This document shows positions 42,317-49,652 of a DNA stretch of 64,000 bases, one piece after another. A program made the position numbers and the translations under genes. The first letter of the stretch is position 1. Each line of letters starts with the position of its first letter. Origin of the DNA: JAGOEX01 sp964630905 (GTDB lineage: Bacteria > UBP6 > UBA1177); assembly GCA_964630905.1 (NCBI GenBank), contig CAZVWR010000002.1, positions 58,347 to 122,346 of the forward strand. Reading direction: 5' to 3'. Below the pieces are notes generated by a model, which did no database searches, was not told the DNA's origin, and worked only from the letters and a program-made list of their open reading frames with translations.

Positions 42317-44254
42317 TTACGGCATAAAAACCCATCCGACTGGGGTTGTATTTATAGTTCCACTGCACCAATTACCGTTACAGCTGTCAGCGGGCCCTCT
42401 TTCGCAGCACCATCCTTGATCAATAAGTCCGGCAATTGTATTTTTAGCACAGAAATTGTGCTGTCCCGTTGATGCATATTTCATTGTGTAAAGTGCTACA
42501 GGGTTTAATGGCTGGTTGTAATTGACGCCACCGTGATCATTATAGAGCCAGTTTGCATATTTTTTACCTGAACCGGGCTCGTTGGATAAAACATACCCGA
42601 TAAATGTCTCAGATGTTATTGAGCTGTAACTTCCGGAACAGACTGGATCACTACTATTGGTTGTGTAATAATTATCATATGGAGATGAATTCTTTACGCA
42701 GTAGTATAATTTGGTGGTTCCAGAAACATTTGTATTATATATTATAAATCTAGGATAACCGGTACTACTCGGTGTTTTATAACCGTCTATGTTTGTAACA
42801 GGGACATAGCCGTAATCTGTGCTCCACTGCAATCTGACATTTTTAGGATCTGTGATCCTGCTGTAGCGCCAGATTTCTCTCATACAAATCATTTTCGTAA
42901 CTCCCGCATCATCTATTCTGCCACTTCCATTATCATCAAAACCGTTGCAGATTTCTTCCGTAGGAGCACTTTCATGTTCGCATATTCCATTGTTGCATGA
43001 GCCGGAATTTTCACAAACAATTCCTGTTGTGTTTCGAGTGCATGTATCAGCGGTTTTTTCAGATTCCCATTCTCCGTTTATACAAACTTCAAATGAAACC
43101 GTTTTTAATCCTGTTAGAACACAAATATCGCTATATGAACACTCGTTTTCCTGCTCATTGCGGACACTACCTTCAACACAGACAGGTTCAGGAAAGCTAC
43201 ATTCACTGGCATGTTCATTAATCTTATTTTCAAGTATTTCTTTGAACAATACTGCATTTTCGAAGTCGCCATAGGACATGCCGGAATCGTTGCAGGTGCC
43301 ATGGCTTGCAACACCTAGAATATTTCTCGGGGTATTTGATACCGGTCCAAAAAACAAAGGTCCGCCAGAATCACCACCTCCAATATTGTGATGTTCTGAC
43401 TCGATTCTGATCTGATTTGAATCAGGAACCGAAAATTTAGATACTTGCGCAAAACGGCGAACATTATCAATCGAAGTATCGTTACATCCATCAGAAATTC
43501 CAAATCCAACATATAAGACATTAAATCCATTGGGCGAACTTGATTGTGCAATTTTTGCATACGGAATACTAAAATCATTGGATATACAGTCTTCAAGTAT
43601 TATCAAAGCAATGTCACTTTTCGGCTCAGAAGTATTAACCCAGTTTCCATCCGACTTTTTAACCGGACTGGTATATCCACCCATCAAATAAACCGTCTTT
43701 GCTTTCTTTGTCAGTTGCGGGGAAGCATAATTGTCCTTAAAAAACCAGATCTCAACTGATATGTTTCCGGCATCTTCACCAATTGGATCGCAGTGCATGT
43801 TTATATCAGTTTCGGAACCGGAAAAATTCCCCGGAATTGGACACACACAATGAGCTGCCGTTAGGATTGAATTCGGACTAAGAGCTGTACCACTGCAATA
43901 TGAATAGAAAAGATCCCCATTCCGTCGCACTATCAGTTCAACAACTTCGGAAAACACCCCGGTGTAATCAACAAATCCGTCTTGAACCGTATTTTCGAAA
44001 GAATCATCGTCCTGAACCATAAAAGAATCATCACCCACTATCTGGTTGTCATCTTCAGGATCGTTGTCCGCAATGCCCTTATCGGGCTGTTCCTTATCGT
44101 CTTTAATCTCAACCTGTTCATCATCAAATTCATTATCCGACAAATCTGAGCCGTTGTCAGACTGTTCAAAAAGCGGATTCTCCGATGTTGTTTCAGGATA
44201 ACATCCACAAATCATCGTTAAAAGCACTGTGATTGTCGCTGTTGTATATCTCAT
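42317..44254 (-). CDS. Trypsin-like (S1) protease lipoprotein
   Basis: The 645-residue protein has a lipoprotein signal (ATITVLLTMICGC), a long acidic linker (about 20-100) and an S1 protease domain with the full triad: LTAAHCVC (His, about 135), KSDIALIIL (Asp) and GGGDSGGPLF (Ser). Cys-rich modules follow, including ICNGFDDNGSGRIDDA of MopE type, and an unrecognised C-terminal domain of about 160 residues. GGAGG precedes the ATG at 44254. An ECF-type promoter element lies 41-64 bases upstream. It is probably a surface-attached endopeptidase. Confidence 0.88.
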   Translation of the reverse strand: MRYTTATITVLLTMICGCYPETTSENPLFEQSDNGSDLSDNEFDDEQVEIKDDKEQPDKGIADNDPEDDNQIVGDDSFMVQDDDSFENTVQDGFVDYTGVFSEVVELIVRRNGDLFYSYCSGTALSPNSILTAAHCVCPIPGNFSGSETDINMHCDPIGEDAGNISVEIWFFKDNYASPQLTKKAKTVYLMGGYTSPVKKSDGNWVNTSEPKSDIALIILEDCISNDFSIPYAKIAQSSSPNGFNVLYVGFGISDGCNDTSIDNVRRFAQVSKFSVPDSNQIRIESEHHNIGGGDSGGPLFFGPVSNTPRNILGVASHGTCNDSGMSYGDFENAVLFKEILENKINEHASECSFPEPVCVEGSVRNEQENECSYSDICVLTGLKTVSFEVCINGEWESEKTADTCTRNTTGIVCENSGSCNNGICEHESAPTEEICNGFDDNGSGRIDDAGVTKMICMREIWRYSRITDPKNVRLQWSTDYGYVPVTNIDGYKTPSSTGYPRFIIYNTNVSGTTKLYYCVKNSSPYDNYYTTNSSDPVCSGSYSSITSETFIGYVLSNEPGSGKKYANWLYNDHGGVNYNQPLNPVALYTMKYASTGQHNFCAKNTIAGLIDQGWCCERGPADSCNGNWCSGTINTTPVGWVFMP

Positions 44255-44642
44255 CTTTTCCTCCAAACGACCACTTTGGCCATCTACAGAGTAAAACGAT
44301 GAATAAACCCAAAATTCCCAAAAATATTTTAAAAAAAGAACTCCTTTAGCATAAAGGTTTAAAAACATTGATGATTTTGCCATGACTTCTGTTTTGGATT
44401 TTCATATTATGAGAGATAAGGATTGATTACATTGGGTTTTTCTGGTCAGGAAGAAATGAGGATATAACACCAACCCCAATTTTCCAAATCAAACCAGCTT
44501 ATTATGGGCATCCCTCTCAACCCCAAAAATCCCTTGGTACTATCAAGGTTTCATGGTATAATTCACCAATGTTTTTTGTATATGGAGGGATAAATAAAAA
44601 GCATAAATAAACTCTGAAAAAAAAGGGGCATGGCACCCCTTT
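44255..44642. other. Intergenic region with promoter and terminator
   Basis: This gap contains the ECF-type element of the protease gene (44295-44318) and, at its far end, the terminator of the next minus-strand operon (44617-44645). Between about 44390 and 44610 no gene or repeat is seen. Confidence 0.5.
44295..44318 (-). promoter_or_regulatory. ECF-type promoter element (GGAA-N16-CGTT)
   Basis: On the minus strand GGAA (44318-44315) and CGTT (44298-44295) are 16 bases apart, followed by TTACTCTGTAGA. The 15 bases after the start of CGTT are nearly the same as at 37204-37218. Confidence 0.65.
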
Positions 44643-44645
44643 TTA
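44617..44645 (-). terminator. Rho-independent terminator
   Basis: AAAAGGGG, a 7-base loop and CCCCTTTT form a stem followed by T residues on the minus strand, just at the end of the 44643-45029 gene. Confidence 0.85.
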
Positions 44646-45029
44646 TACATTGTCCGGTTTCTTCAGCTCACTAGCAAAAGAAAAGTATAAATAATTCAAA
44701 AAGTATCCGAGGGCAAGATCTGTCAATACGCATGTCGTTCCGCATGAGATATATCTAAATATAAGTGCACCGACATTCATTCCCAGATACACGAGATGCC
44801 ACCCTTTCCCTGCCAGAGAAACGGCAATTCTTGTGCCCAGAAACAGAGAGCTTGATACCCAAGATGTCCTGCCGAAAAACAGATAGTTGTAGATCATGGG
44901 TGCTCCGAGAACAAATATAACTCTGCCGTAAGTGTTCTTCTCAGGGTTCCATATCCATTCCACCGGAGTGACGAACTTTTTCGGATCTGACTTTTTTTCC
45001 GGATCAGTAATTAAGTTTGACCCTTTCAT
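44643..45029 (-). CDS. Small membrane protein, last gene of mobile-type operon
   Basis: The 128-residue protein has a polar N-terminus and four likely hydrophobic segments (VIFVLGAPMIYNYLFF, SLFLGTRIAVSLAG, LVYLGMNVGALIF, LALGYFLNYLYFSF). No family is recognised. The start ATG at 45029 overlaps the upstream stop by 4 bases (ATGA). Confidence 0.65.
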   Translation of the reverse strand: MKGSNLITDPEKKSDPKKFVTPVEWIWNPEKNTYGRVIFVLGAPMIYNYLFFGRTSWVSSSLFLGTRIAVSLAGKGWHLVYLGMNVGALIFRYISCGTTCVLTDLALGYFLNYLYFSFASELKKPDNV

Positions 45030-45430
45030 TTCAGCCACCCCTTTTTTCCATGCTCCTTTTCATAATCGATCTTCTCCGCAAAATTCCTCCATAGAGGTTC
45101 CTTCCATGTCTCTTCATCAGGGGAAACTGATTCCGTAACTATCATACGGTTTTTCTTTGCAAGTTTCGCAAAACCGCTGCAGCATTCATAGTAAAGCATT
45201 TCATTAGTAAGACAGGCGACCGCATCTGCATGGCAGCCTGACTCAAAATAAACGATAACTATCTCCGAGTCTTCAGGAAATTCAATTCTGTAACCGGGGT
45301 CATCGCATATCAACGCACGACCCTTGTATCTCTTTTCAAGACCGGCAACACACACATCTGCAGTTTCTTTATCTGCAAAATAAGCTACGGGGACAAGCAC
45401 CGCCCCCTCATAATATCCGTAACGAAGCAT
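45026..45430 (-). CDS. Hypothetical protein of mobile-type operon
   Basis: This 134-residue soluble protein is not recognised. Its N-terminal part reads GYYEGAVLVPVAYFADKETA. AAGGAGG precedes the ATG at 45430. Overlap with the next gene and short spacing from the previous one show co-transcription. Confidence 0.6.
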   Translation of the reverse strand: MLRYGYYEGAVLVPVAYFADKETADVCVAGLEKRYKGRALICDDPGYRIEFPEDSEIVIVYFESGCHADAVACLTNEMLYYECCSGFAKLAKKNRMIVTESVSPDEETWKEPLWRNFAEKIDYEKEHGKKGWLK

Positions 45431-45440
45431 TTTTCCCTCC

Positions 45441-45923
45441 TTAATAATGAAAATCGATGATACCTCCCACATAAAGCTTCTTAACCTTCCTGTTGAAATT
45501 CAGCCACTCCAGCAGGTGAATGTCAGGCATGATGTAGTCAAGATGGAATAGAACATCGGTCGTCCGCATCATGTAACTGCTCTGGTATTTCACTGACGCG
45601 AGATTGACACTCCTGATCTGAAGCTGTTTGTGTAGATATGCGACTGCCTTCTTCATGTTATGGCGGATCTCCTTTTCAAATGTCTGCCTGAAAGCTCTGT
45701 CAACATAAAGAACATGCTGACTATCCTCTTCAGTGACCTTTGCATAGGGGAGACTGTCCCGGAGCCACTTGATGTCATCCTCTCTCGGACTGTCAGAATC
45801 ATTGAAATAATCTATCCCGAAAGAACCGGGGAACTCCGAAAGCTCAAGACAGCATCCGCTGATATGGTCGTCAGTCCCTTTGAACGGCTCAGTGCTGAGC
45901 TGAAATAATCTGTTATGTCCCAT
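45441..45923 (-). CDS. Hypothetical protein of mobile-type operon
   Basis: The 160-residue soluble protein is not recognised. It has GGAGG 5 bases before its ATG. No motif beyond scattered aromatic residues is visible. It lies between the zinc-ribbon gene and another unknown gene. Confidence 0.6.
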   Translation of the reverse strand: MGHNRLFQLSTEPFKGTDDHISGCCLELSEFPGSFGIDYFNDSDSPREDDIKWLRDSLPYAKVTEEDSQHVLYVDRAFRQTFEKEIRHNMKKAVAYLHKQLQIRSVNLASVKYQSSYMMRTTDVLFHLDYIMPDIHLLEWLNFNRKVKKLYVGGIIDFHY

Positions 45924-45935
45924 AACGACCTCCGT

Positions 45936-46301
45936 TTAAGCAGTTACTTTTGAACTGAACACCATCTCAACCGCCGACTCCTCAAGAAAGAAGAATCTCG
46001 TCTTTTCAGGATCAACATTGAAGATGTTCTTTGCATCCTCATCCCGGATAACAAGCAGTCTGCCGGTCCTGAACGGGTTTTCCGGATCCGAGCCGTCTTT
46101 AACCACACACACCATGACCCCCTCTGACATGTACTTTTTGCACTCATCGCACGGCTCATAACTCCAAACCGCCTTCCGTGGTGCCTCCGCATCACCCTTG
46201 AGCCGGCCCGGAATAACAAGCTCATTCTTCTCCTTCCCGCAGAAGAAACAGACACTGACCGACGGATTCAGACCGTGCTTTTTTGATAATCTGATAGACA
46301 T
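45936..46301 (-). CDS. Zinc-ribbon-like protein, common on phages and plasmids
   Basis: The 121-residue protein has two Cys pairs (VCFFCGKEK and PCDECKKYMSEG) 33 residues apart, which suggests one bound zinc. A start of the form MSIRLSKKHGLNPSVSVCFF and a KGDAEAPRKA segment match a small protein widely seen in phage and plasmid genomes. Its function is unknown. GGGAGG lies upstream. Confidence 0.75.
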   Translation of the reverse strand: MSIRLSKKHGLNPSVSVCFFCGKEKNELVIPGRLKGDAEAPRKAVWSYEPCDECKKYMSEGVMVCVVKDGSDPENPFRTGRLLVIRDEDAKNIFNVDPEKTRFFFLEESAVEMVFSSKVTA

Positions 46302-46315
46302 GATAGATAACCTCC

Positions 46316-46636
46316 CTATAATCTGTTTTTCATAACTTCAGCAAGTGTGCGATCATACCCGAAATGTAAGTCGCGCTCTACACCCAGCCCGCCTGGAAGA
46401 CGGAGAGATTCAAGTTCAGCAAGACTGAAATACCCAAGTTCTGCAAAATTACGGTTGCCGAGATCCGCATATCCGAAGAATGTCTTTGTTTCAGGATCAT
46501 ATTCCGTGGCATACCATGTTCCCGCTCCAAAAGGGTTGAAAAACTTGACGATTACCTTTACCTCTTCTGGAGACTTCCCTTCGTTTGTGTAAAGAGGAGG
46601 CAGTTTTTCCAGGATCTCTTTTGTTAATAACTTCAT
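46316..46636 (-). CDS. DUF2958 family protein
   Basis: The 106-residue protein shows the DUF2958 pattern: LPPLYTNEGKSPEEVKVIVK, FFNPFGAGTWYATEYDPETK, FFGYADLGNRNFAELGYFSL and ERDLHFGYDRTLAEV. The family occurs mainly on plasmids and integrative elements, and no activity is known. It is the first gene of the five-gene operon ending at 44643 and the nearest gene to the tRNA. Confidence 0.88.
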   Translation of the reverse strand: MKLLTKEILEKLPPLYTNEGKSPEEVKVIVKFFNPFGAGTWYATEYDPETKTFFGYADLGNRNFAELGYFSLAELESLRLPGGLGVERDLHFGYDRTLAEVMKNRL

Positions 46637-46950
46637 AATAAAACTCTCCTTTAATAAAAATGATGTGAATTAATGACAGGAAAAATTGTAGGGAACACCC
46701 GTATCAGGACGATAAAATGTTCCGGTTACATATTCTTATAACATAAAAAGGGAGGGTTTTTGCTGTTTGAAATAAAGAGAAATAAAACTTCACCGCTGTT
46801 TTTAAAGTATAACTCGTCCAAACAGAGGTTGTAAAATGGGTTGTAAATTAATACCGACATATGGGGGTTAATGGGGGTTAAATCGCATTTTTCAGAAAAA
46901 TCAAATTGTTGCGTTTTTGAACCTAACTTCTTGAATTCACAAAGAAAAAA
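46637..46950. other. Intergenic region next to tRNA-Arg
   Basis: No gene is seen. A short direct repeat ATGGGGGTTA/ATGGGGGTTAAA lies near 46861-46880. This gap lies on the 3' side of the tRNA, where an att site would be expected. Confidence 0.4.
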
Positions 46951-47027
46951 TGGTGGTCCCGACAGGAGTCGAACCTGTTGCCTATCACTTAGGAGGCGAT
47001 CGCTCTATCCGTCTGAGCTACGGGACC
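46951..47027 (-). tRNA. tRNA-Arg (anticodon CCT)
   Basis: The minus strand folds into a full cloverleaf: acceptor GGTCCCG/CGGGACC, D stem GCTC/GAGC, anticodon stem ATCGC/GTGAT with loop CTCCTAA (anticodon CCT), T stem ACAGG/CCTGT with loop TTCGACT, and an encoded ACCA end. It reads AGG arginine codons. Its first 10 bases overlap the end of the M23 lipoprotein gene on the same strand. Confidence 0.97.
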
Positions 47028-47713
47028 TTCGGTAAAAAACTTAATGGATCCAGGGGCTTGACGCCTTGTCTGACTTCAAAATGAAGGTGGGGGCCTGTCG
47101 CTCTTCCGGTTTTTCCTGAGAGTGCGATCCTGTCTCCCTGCTTCACATCTGCACCTTGAGCGGCCATATTCTTGGAATTATGGGCATAAATGGTAAACCA
47201 GTCGTCGGGGTGCTGAATGATTATAACAAGTCCGTATCCGCCTCTTTCGCCTGAAAAAATCACTTTCCCTGCGGCGGAGGCATAAACGAGTGTCCCTTCC
47301 GGACATCCGATGTCTATCCCTTCGTGTTTTGTTCCCCATCTGTTGCCGAATGTTGATGTCACAACTCCCTTGGCGGGCCAGATGAACTTTGAAGGAGCAC
47401 CTTTTTTTGCACTCTTTTCAGAAGGGACCTGATGACCTGAATCCTCTTTTTTCACATTTGAATGATCATCTGCTGAAGTGCCGTCCCATATAACCGGAGC
47501 CTTTACCCCGGGGACAAAAACATAGTCACCGACCTTCAGCTTTGTTTCGTCGGTGATGTTATTTGTTTTCTTCAATTTGTCAACATCGGTGTCGTACATC
47601 CTCGATATGCGATAAAGTGTCTCCCCTTTTTTGACCTTGTGATAAATGCCGTAAGGATCTGCACATGAGAACATCAGGAATGTGATAAGTAGGAGAAAAA
47701 GAAACTTTTTAAT
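47018..47713 (-). CDS. LysM/M23 (NlpD-like) lipoprotein with probable ATT start
   Basis: The 231-residue protein has a lipoprotein signal (KKFLFLLLITFLMFSC), a LysM domain (about 30-75; KGETLYRISRMYDTDVDKL) and an M23 metallopeptidase domain (about 115-225). The latter shows HEGIDIGCPEG, YAHNSK and GPHLHFEVR. It would act on or regulate peptidoglycan hydrolysis as NlpD/EnvC-type factors do. The signal peptide can only be made from an ATT at 47713, with GAGGTG 5 bases upstream; the next ATG lies within the signal. The stop codon lies inside the tRNA-Arg gene. Confidence 0.85.
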   Translation of the reverse strand: MKKFLFLLLITFLMFSCADPYGIYHKVKKGETLYRISRMYDTDVDKLKKTNNITDETKLKVGDYVFVPGVKAPVIWDGTSADDHSNVKKEDSGHQVPSEKSAKKGAPSKFIWPAKGVVTSTFGNRWGTKHEGIDIGCPEGTLVYASAAGKVIFSGERGGYGLVIIIQHPDDWFTIYAHNSKNMAAQGADVKQGDRIALSGKTGRATGPHLHFEVRQGVKPLDPLSFLPKVP

Positions 47714-47774
47714 CTCGACACCTCAAAAAAGATTCTGCTGATTATAGTTTTTAAGAAAATGTCTGTCAACAACA

Positions 47775-47802
47775 TTGCAAAACAATCACTAAAACCTATT
47801 AT
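47775..47802 (+). promoter_or_regulatory. Sigma-70-type promoter of permease gene
   Basis: TTGCAA (47775-47780) and TATTAT (47797-47802) are 16 bases apart, with a TATAAT 3 bases further on as a second -10 option. Confidence 0.55.
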
Positions 47803-47828
47803 TATAATGTTCTTTGAAGAGAGATCTG

Positions 47829-49034
47829 ATGACAAAAAGAGAAATTGTGCTTAGAAAAGCTTTTGTTTTTTCAACATATTTTGCTCAGGGACTCCCCTAC
47901 TCTCTCATTGCGGTGATCCCGACTGTAATGTTCAGAGATCTCGGTGCAGACCTTTCAACGATCGGTTTTCTTTCGCTTTTGAACATTCCGTGGGTGATAA
48001 AATTCCTGTGGGCCCCTTTTGTCGATTCAAATTCAACTTTCAGAAAATGGATATATTCAACTGAACTTCTTCTGACTCTTGCAGTTTCAATAATCGCATT
48101 GTCACTCTTTTCTGAAGGACTTGCCGTTGTAACCGCGCTTCTTCTGCTTGGTGCGATCATGTCTGCGACTCACGATATTGCAGTTGACGGATACTACATG
48201 ACTTCCCTTGATGAAATTTCTCAGAAAAAAGAGATCGGTTTCAGAGTCCTTGCATATCGCCTTGCACTTGCATTCGGATCAGGGGTGATAATTTCGATCG
48301 GAACAGTCTTTTCGTGGCGTTGTGCTTTCGGAACCGCCGCTTTTTTCATGCTCATGATCTATCTGATCCACAAGTTCTTTCTCCCTGAACCGCTAAACGC
48401 CAAACCTTCAACCCCTAACAATCTTGAAAACTTTAAAACCGCTTTCTCAACATTTTTCAAACGGGAAAACATTGTTCACATCGTCATGTTCATTGTGTTT
48501 TTAAGAGCTGGCGAATATCTTCTCGGACTGATGAGAGGCCCGTTCATGGTCGATCTTGGAATAAAAATCCACATAGGCTGGATATCAGGGGGCGTTGCCA
48601 TCCCCGCAACAATTCTTGGAGCAATATCAGGAGGTTATATCATCTCAAAAAAAGGTGTCGCTCAAACTGCCGTCCCCATCATCCTTTTTCAGAATCTCAC
48701 AAACCTCCTTTATGCCGCACTTGCTTTTTATTTTGCTGATAAAATCATCACAGATAATTACGGAATTACCGCAGTCGCGCTTGTAAACGCGATCGAAAGT
48801 TTTTCAAGCGGCATGGGAACCGCACTTTTAATGATATTCCTTATAAATCTCTGTGCAAAAGAGTTCAAAGCCGCCCATTACGCAATCGGCTCAGGGCTTA
48901 TGGCACTTAGCGGAGCAGTCCTTAACAGTTTCGGAGGAATAGTTGCGGAAAACACCGGTTACGGCTGGTTCTTTGTCATCTCTTTCCTTGCCGCCATGCC
49001 TGCTGTAATATTTTTTAACAAAAAACACTTCTGA
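47829..49034 (+). CDS. MFS permease, AmpG/acetyl-CoA transporter type
   Basis: The 401-residue protein has about 12 hydrophobic segments. The start STYFAQGLPYSLI, then IPWVIKFLWAPFVD and SATHDIAVDGYYM are typical of the AmpG/SLC33 group. AmpG imports anhydro-muropeptides for cell-wall recycling; this substrate is possible here, and the M23 gene is next door on the other strand. It is shorter than enterobacterial AmpG (about 490), so I give no gene symbol. ATG 47829 follows GAGAG; an upstream in-frame TTG is less likely. Confidence 0.85.
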   Translation: MTKREIVLRKAFVFSTYFAQGLPYSLIAVIPTVMFRDLGADLSTIGFLSLLNIPWVIKFLWAPFVDSNSTFRKWIYSTELLLTLAVSIIALSLFSEGLAVVTALLLLGAIMSATHDIAVDGYYMTSLDEISQKKEIGFRVLAYRLALAFGSGVIISIGTVFSWRCAFGTAAFFMLMIYLIHKFFLPEPLNAKPSTPNNLENFKTAFSTFFKRENIVHIVMFIVFLRAGEYLLGLMRGPFMVDLGIKIHIGWISGGVAIPATILGAISGGYIISKKGVAQTAVPIILFQNLTNLLYAALAFYFADKIITDNYGITAVALVNAIESFSSGMGTALLMIFLINLCAKEFKAAHYAIGSGLMALSGAVLNSFGGIVAENTGYGWFFVISFLAAMPAVIFFNKKHF

Positions 49035-49106
49035 TCTTTCCTTTCCCTTTACAATTTTGTGCACTTCTGATAAATTACCAGCCGGCTGAACTGATGTGGA
49101 GGAACT

Positions 49107-49478
49107 ATGATCTCAAAAAAGATGGCTCTTGACAGCGGTCTTGCACTGGTGCTGATGTCGCTGATCGTTTTTTTCATTACTGATAACATTTACGCAATTT
49201 ACTTTGCAACCGGTTTTACTGTTGTCTGCATGACTGTGCCGATTGTTTTCAAACCGTTTGCAAAACTCTGGTTCGGTATGTCCCACTTGATCGGAACTGT
49301 TGTTTCAAAGATCATTCTTTCAATAGTTTTTTATACGATCATTACTCCGGTCGGGCTTTTAAGACAGATGATGGGCAAAGATTCACTGATGCTTAAAAAG
49401 TTCAAAAAGGGTGCCGGTTCAGTTTTTGTTGAAAGGAATCATACTTATAAAAGCGAAGACATTTTAAAACCATATTAG
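49107..49478 (+). CDS. SxtJ-like membrane protein
   Basis: At 123 residues this has two N-terminal transmembrane helices and a third (KIILSIVFYTIITPVGLLRQ), typical of the SxtJ family that accompanies carbamoyltransferases. GGAGG precedes the ATG. It is first of a three-gene unit with a DUF5989 protein and the carbamoyltransferase. Its biochemical role is unknown. Confidence 0.8.
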   Translation: MISKKMALDSGLALVLMSLIVFFITDNIYAIYFATGFTVVCMTVPIVFKPFAKLWFGMSHLIGTVVSKIILSIVFYTIITPVGLLRQMMGKDSLMLKKFKKGAGSVFVERNHTYKSEDILKPY

Positions 49479-49487
49479 GAGTAAATC

Positions 49488-49637
49488 ATGGAATTTATTA
49501 AAGATCTTTGGGGGTTTTTAAGGGTCAGGAAGAAATACTGGATGGTTCCGGCCATTTTTGTTCTTCTTCTTTTCGGTGTGCTGATCGTCCTTTCAAGCGG
49601 CAGTGCGATTGCTCCTTTTATTTATACAATATTCTAA
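49488..49637 (+). CDS. DUF5989 small membrane protein (SxtK-like)
   Basis: The 49-residue protein begins MEFIKDLWGFLRVRKKYWMV, the DUF5989 signature, followed by one transmembrane helix (PAIFVLLLFGVLIVLSSGS). GGAG lies 6 bases before the ATG. It lies between the sxtJ-like and carbamoyltransferase genes, the usual order for this trio. Confidence 0.88.
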   Translation: MEFIKDLWGFLRVRKKYWMVPAIFVLLLFGVLIVLSSGSAIAPFIYTIF

Positions 49638-49652
49638 TAAATCCGAGGTGTT

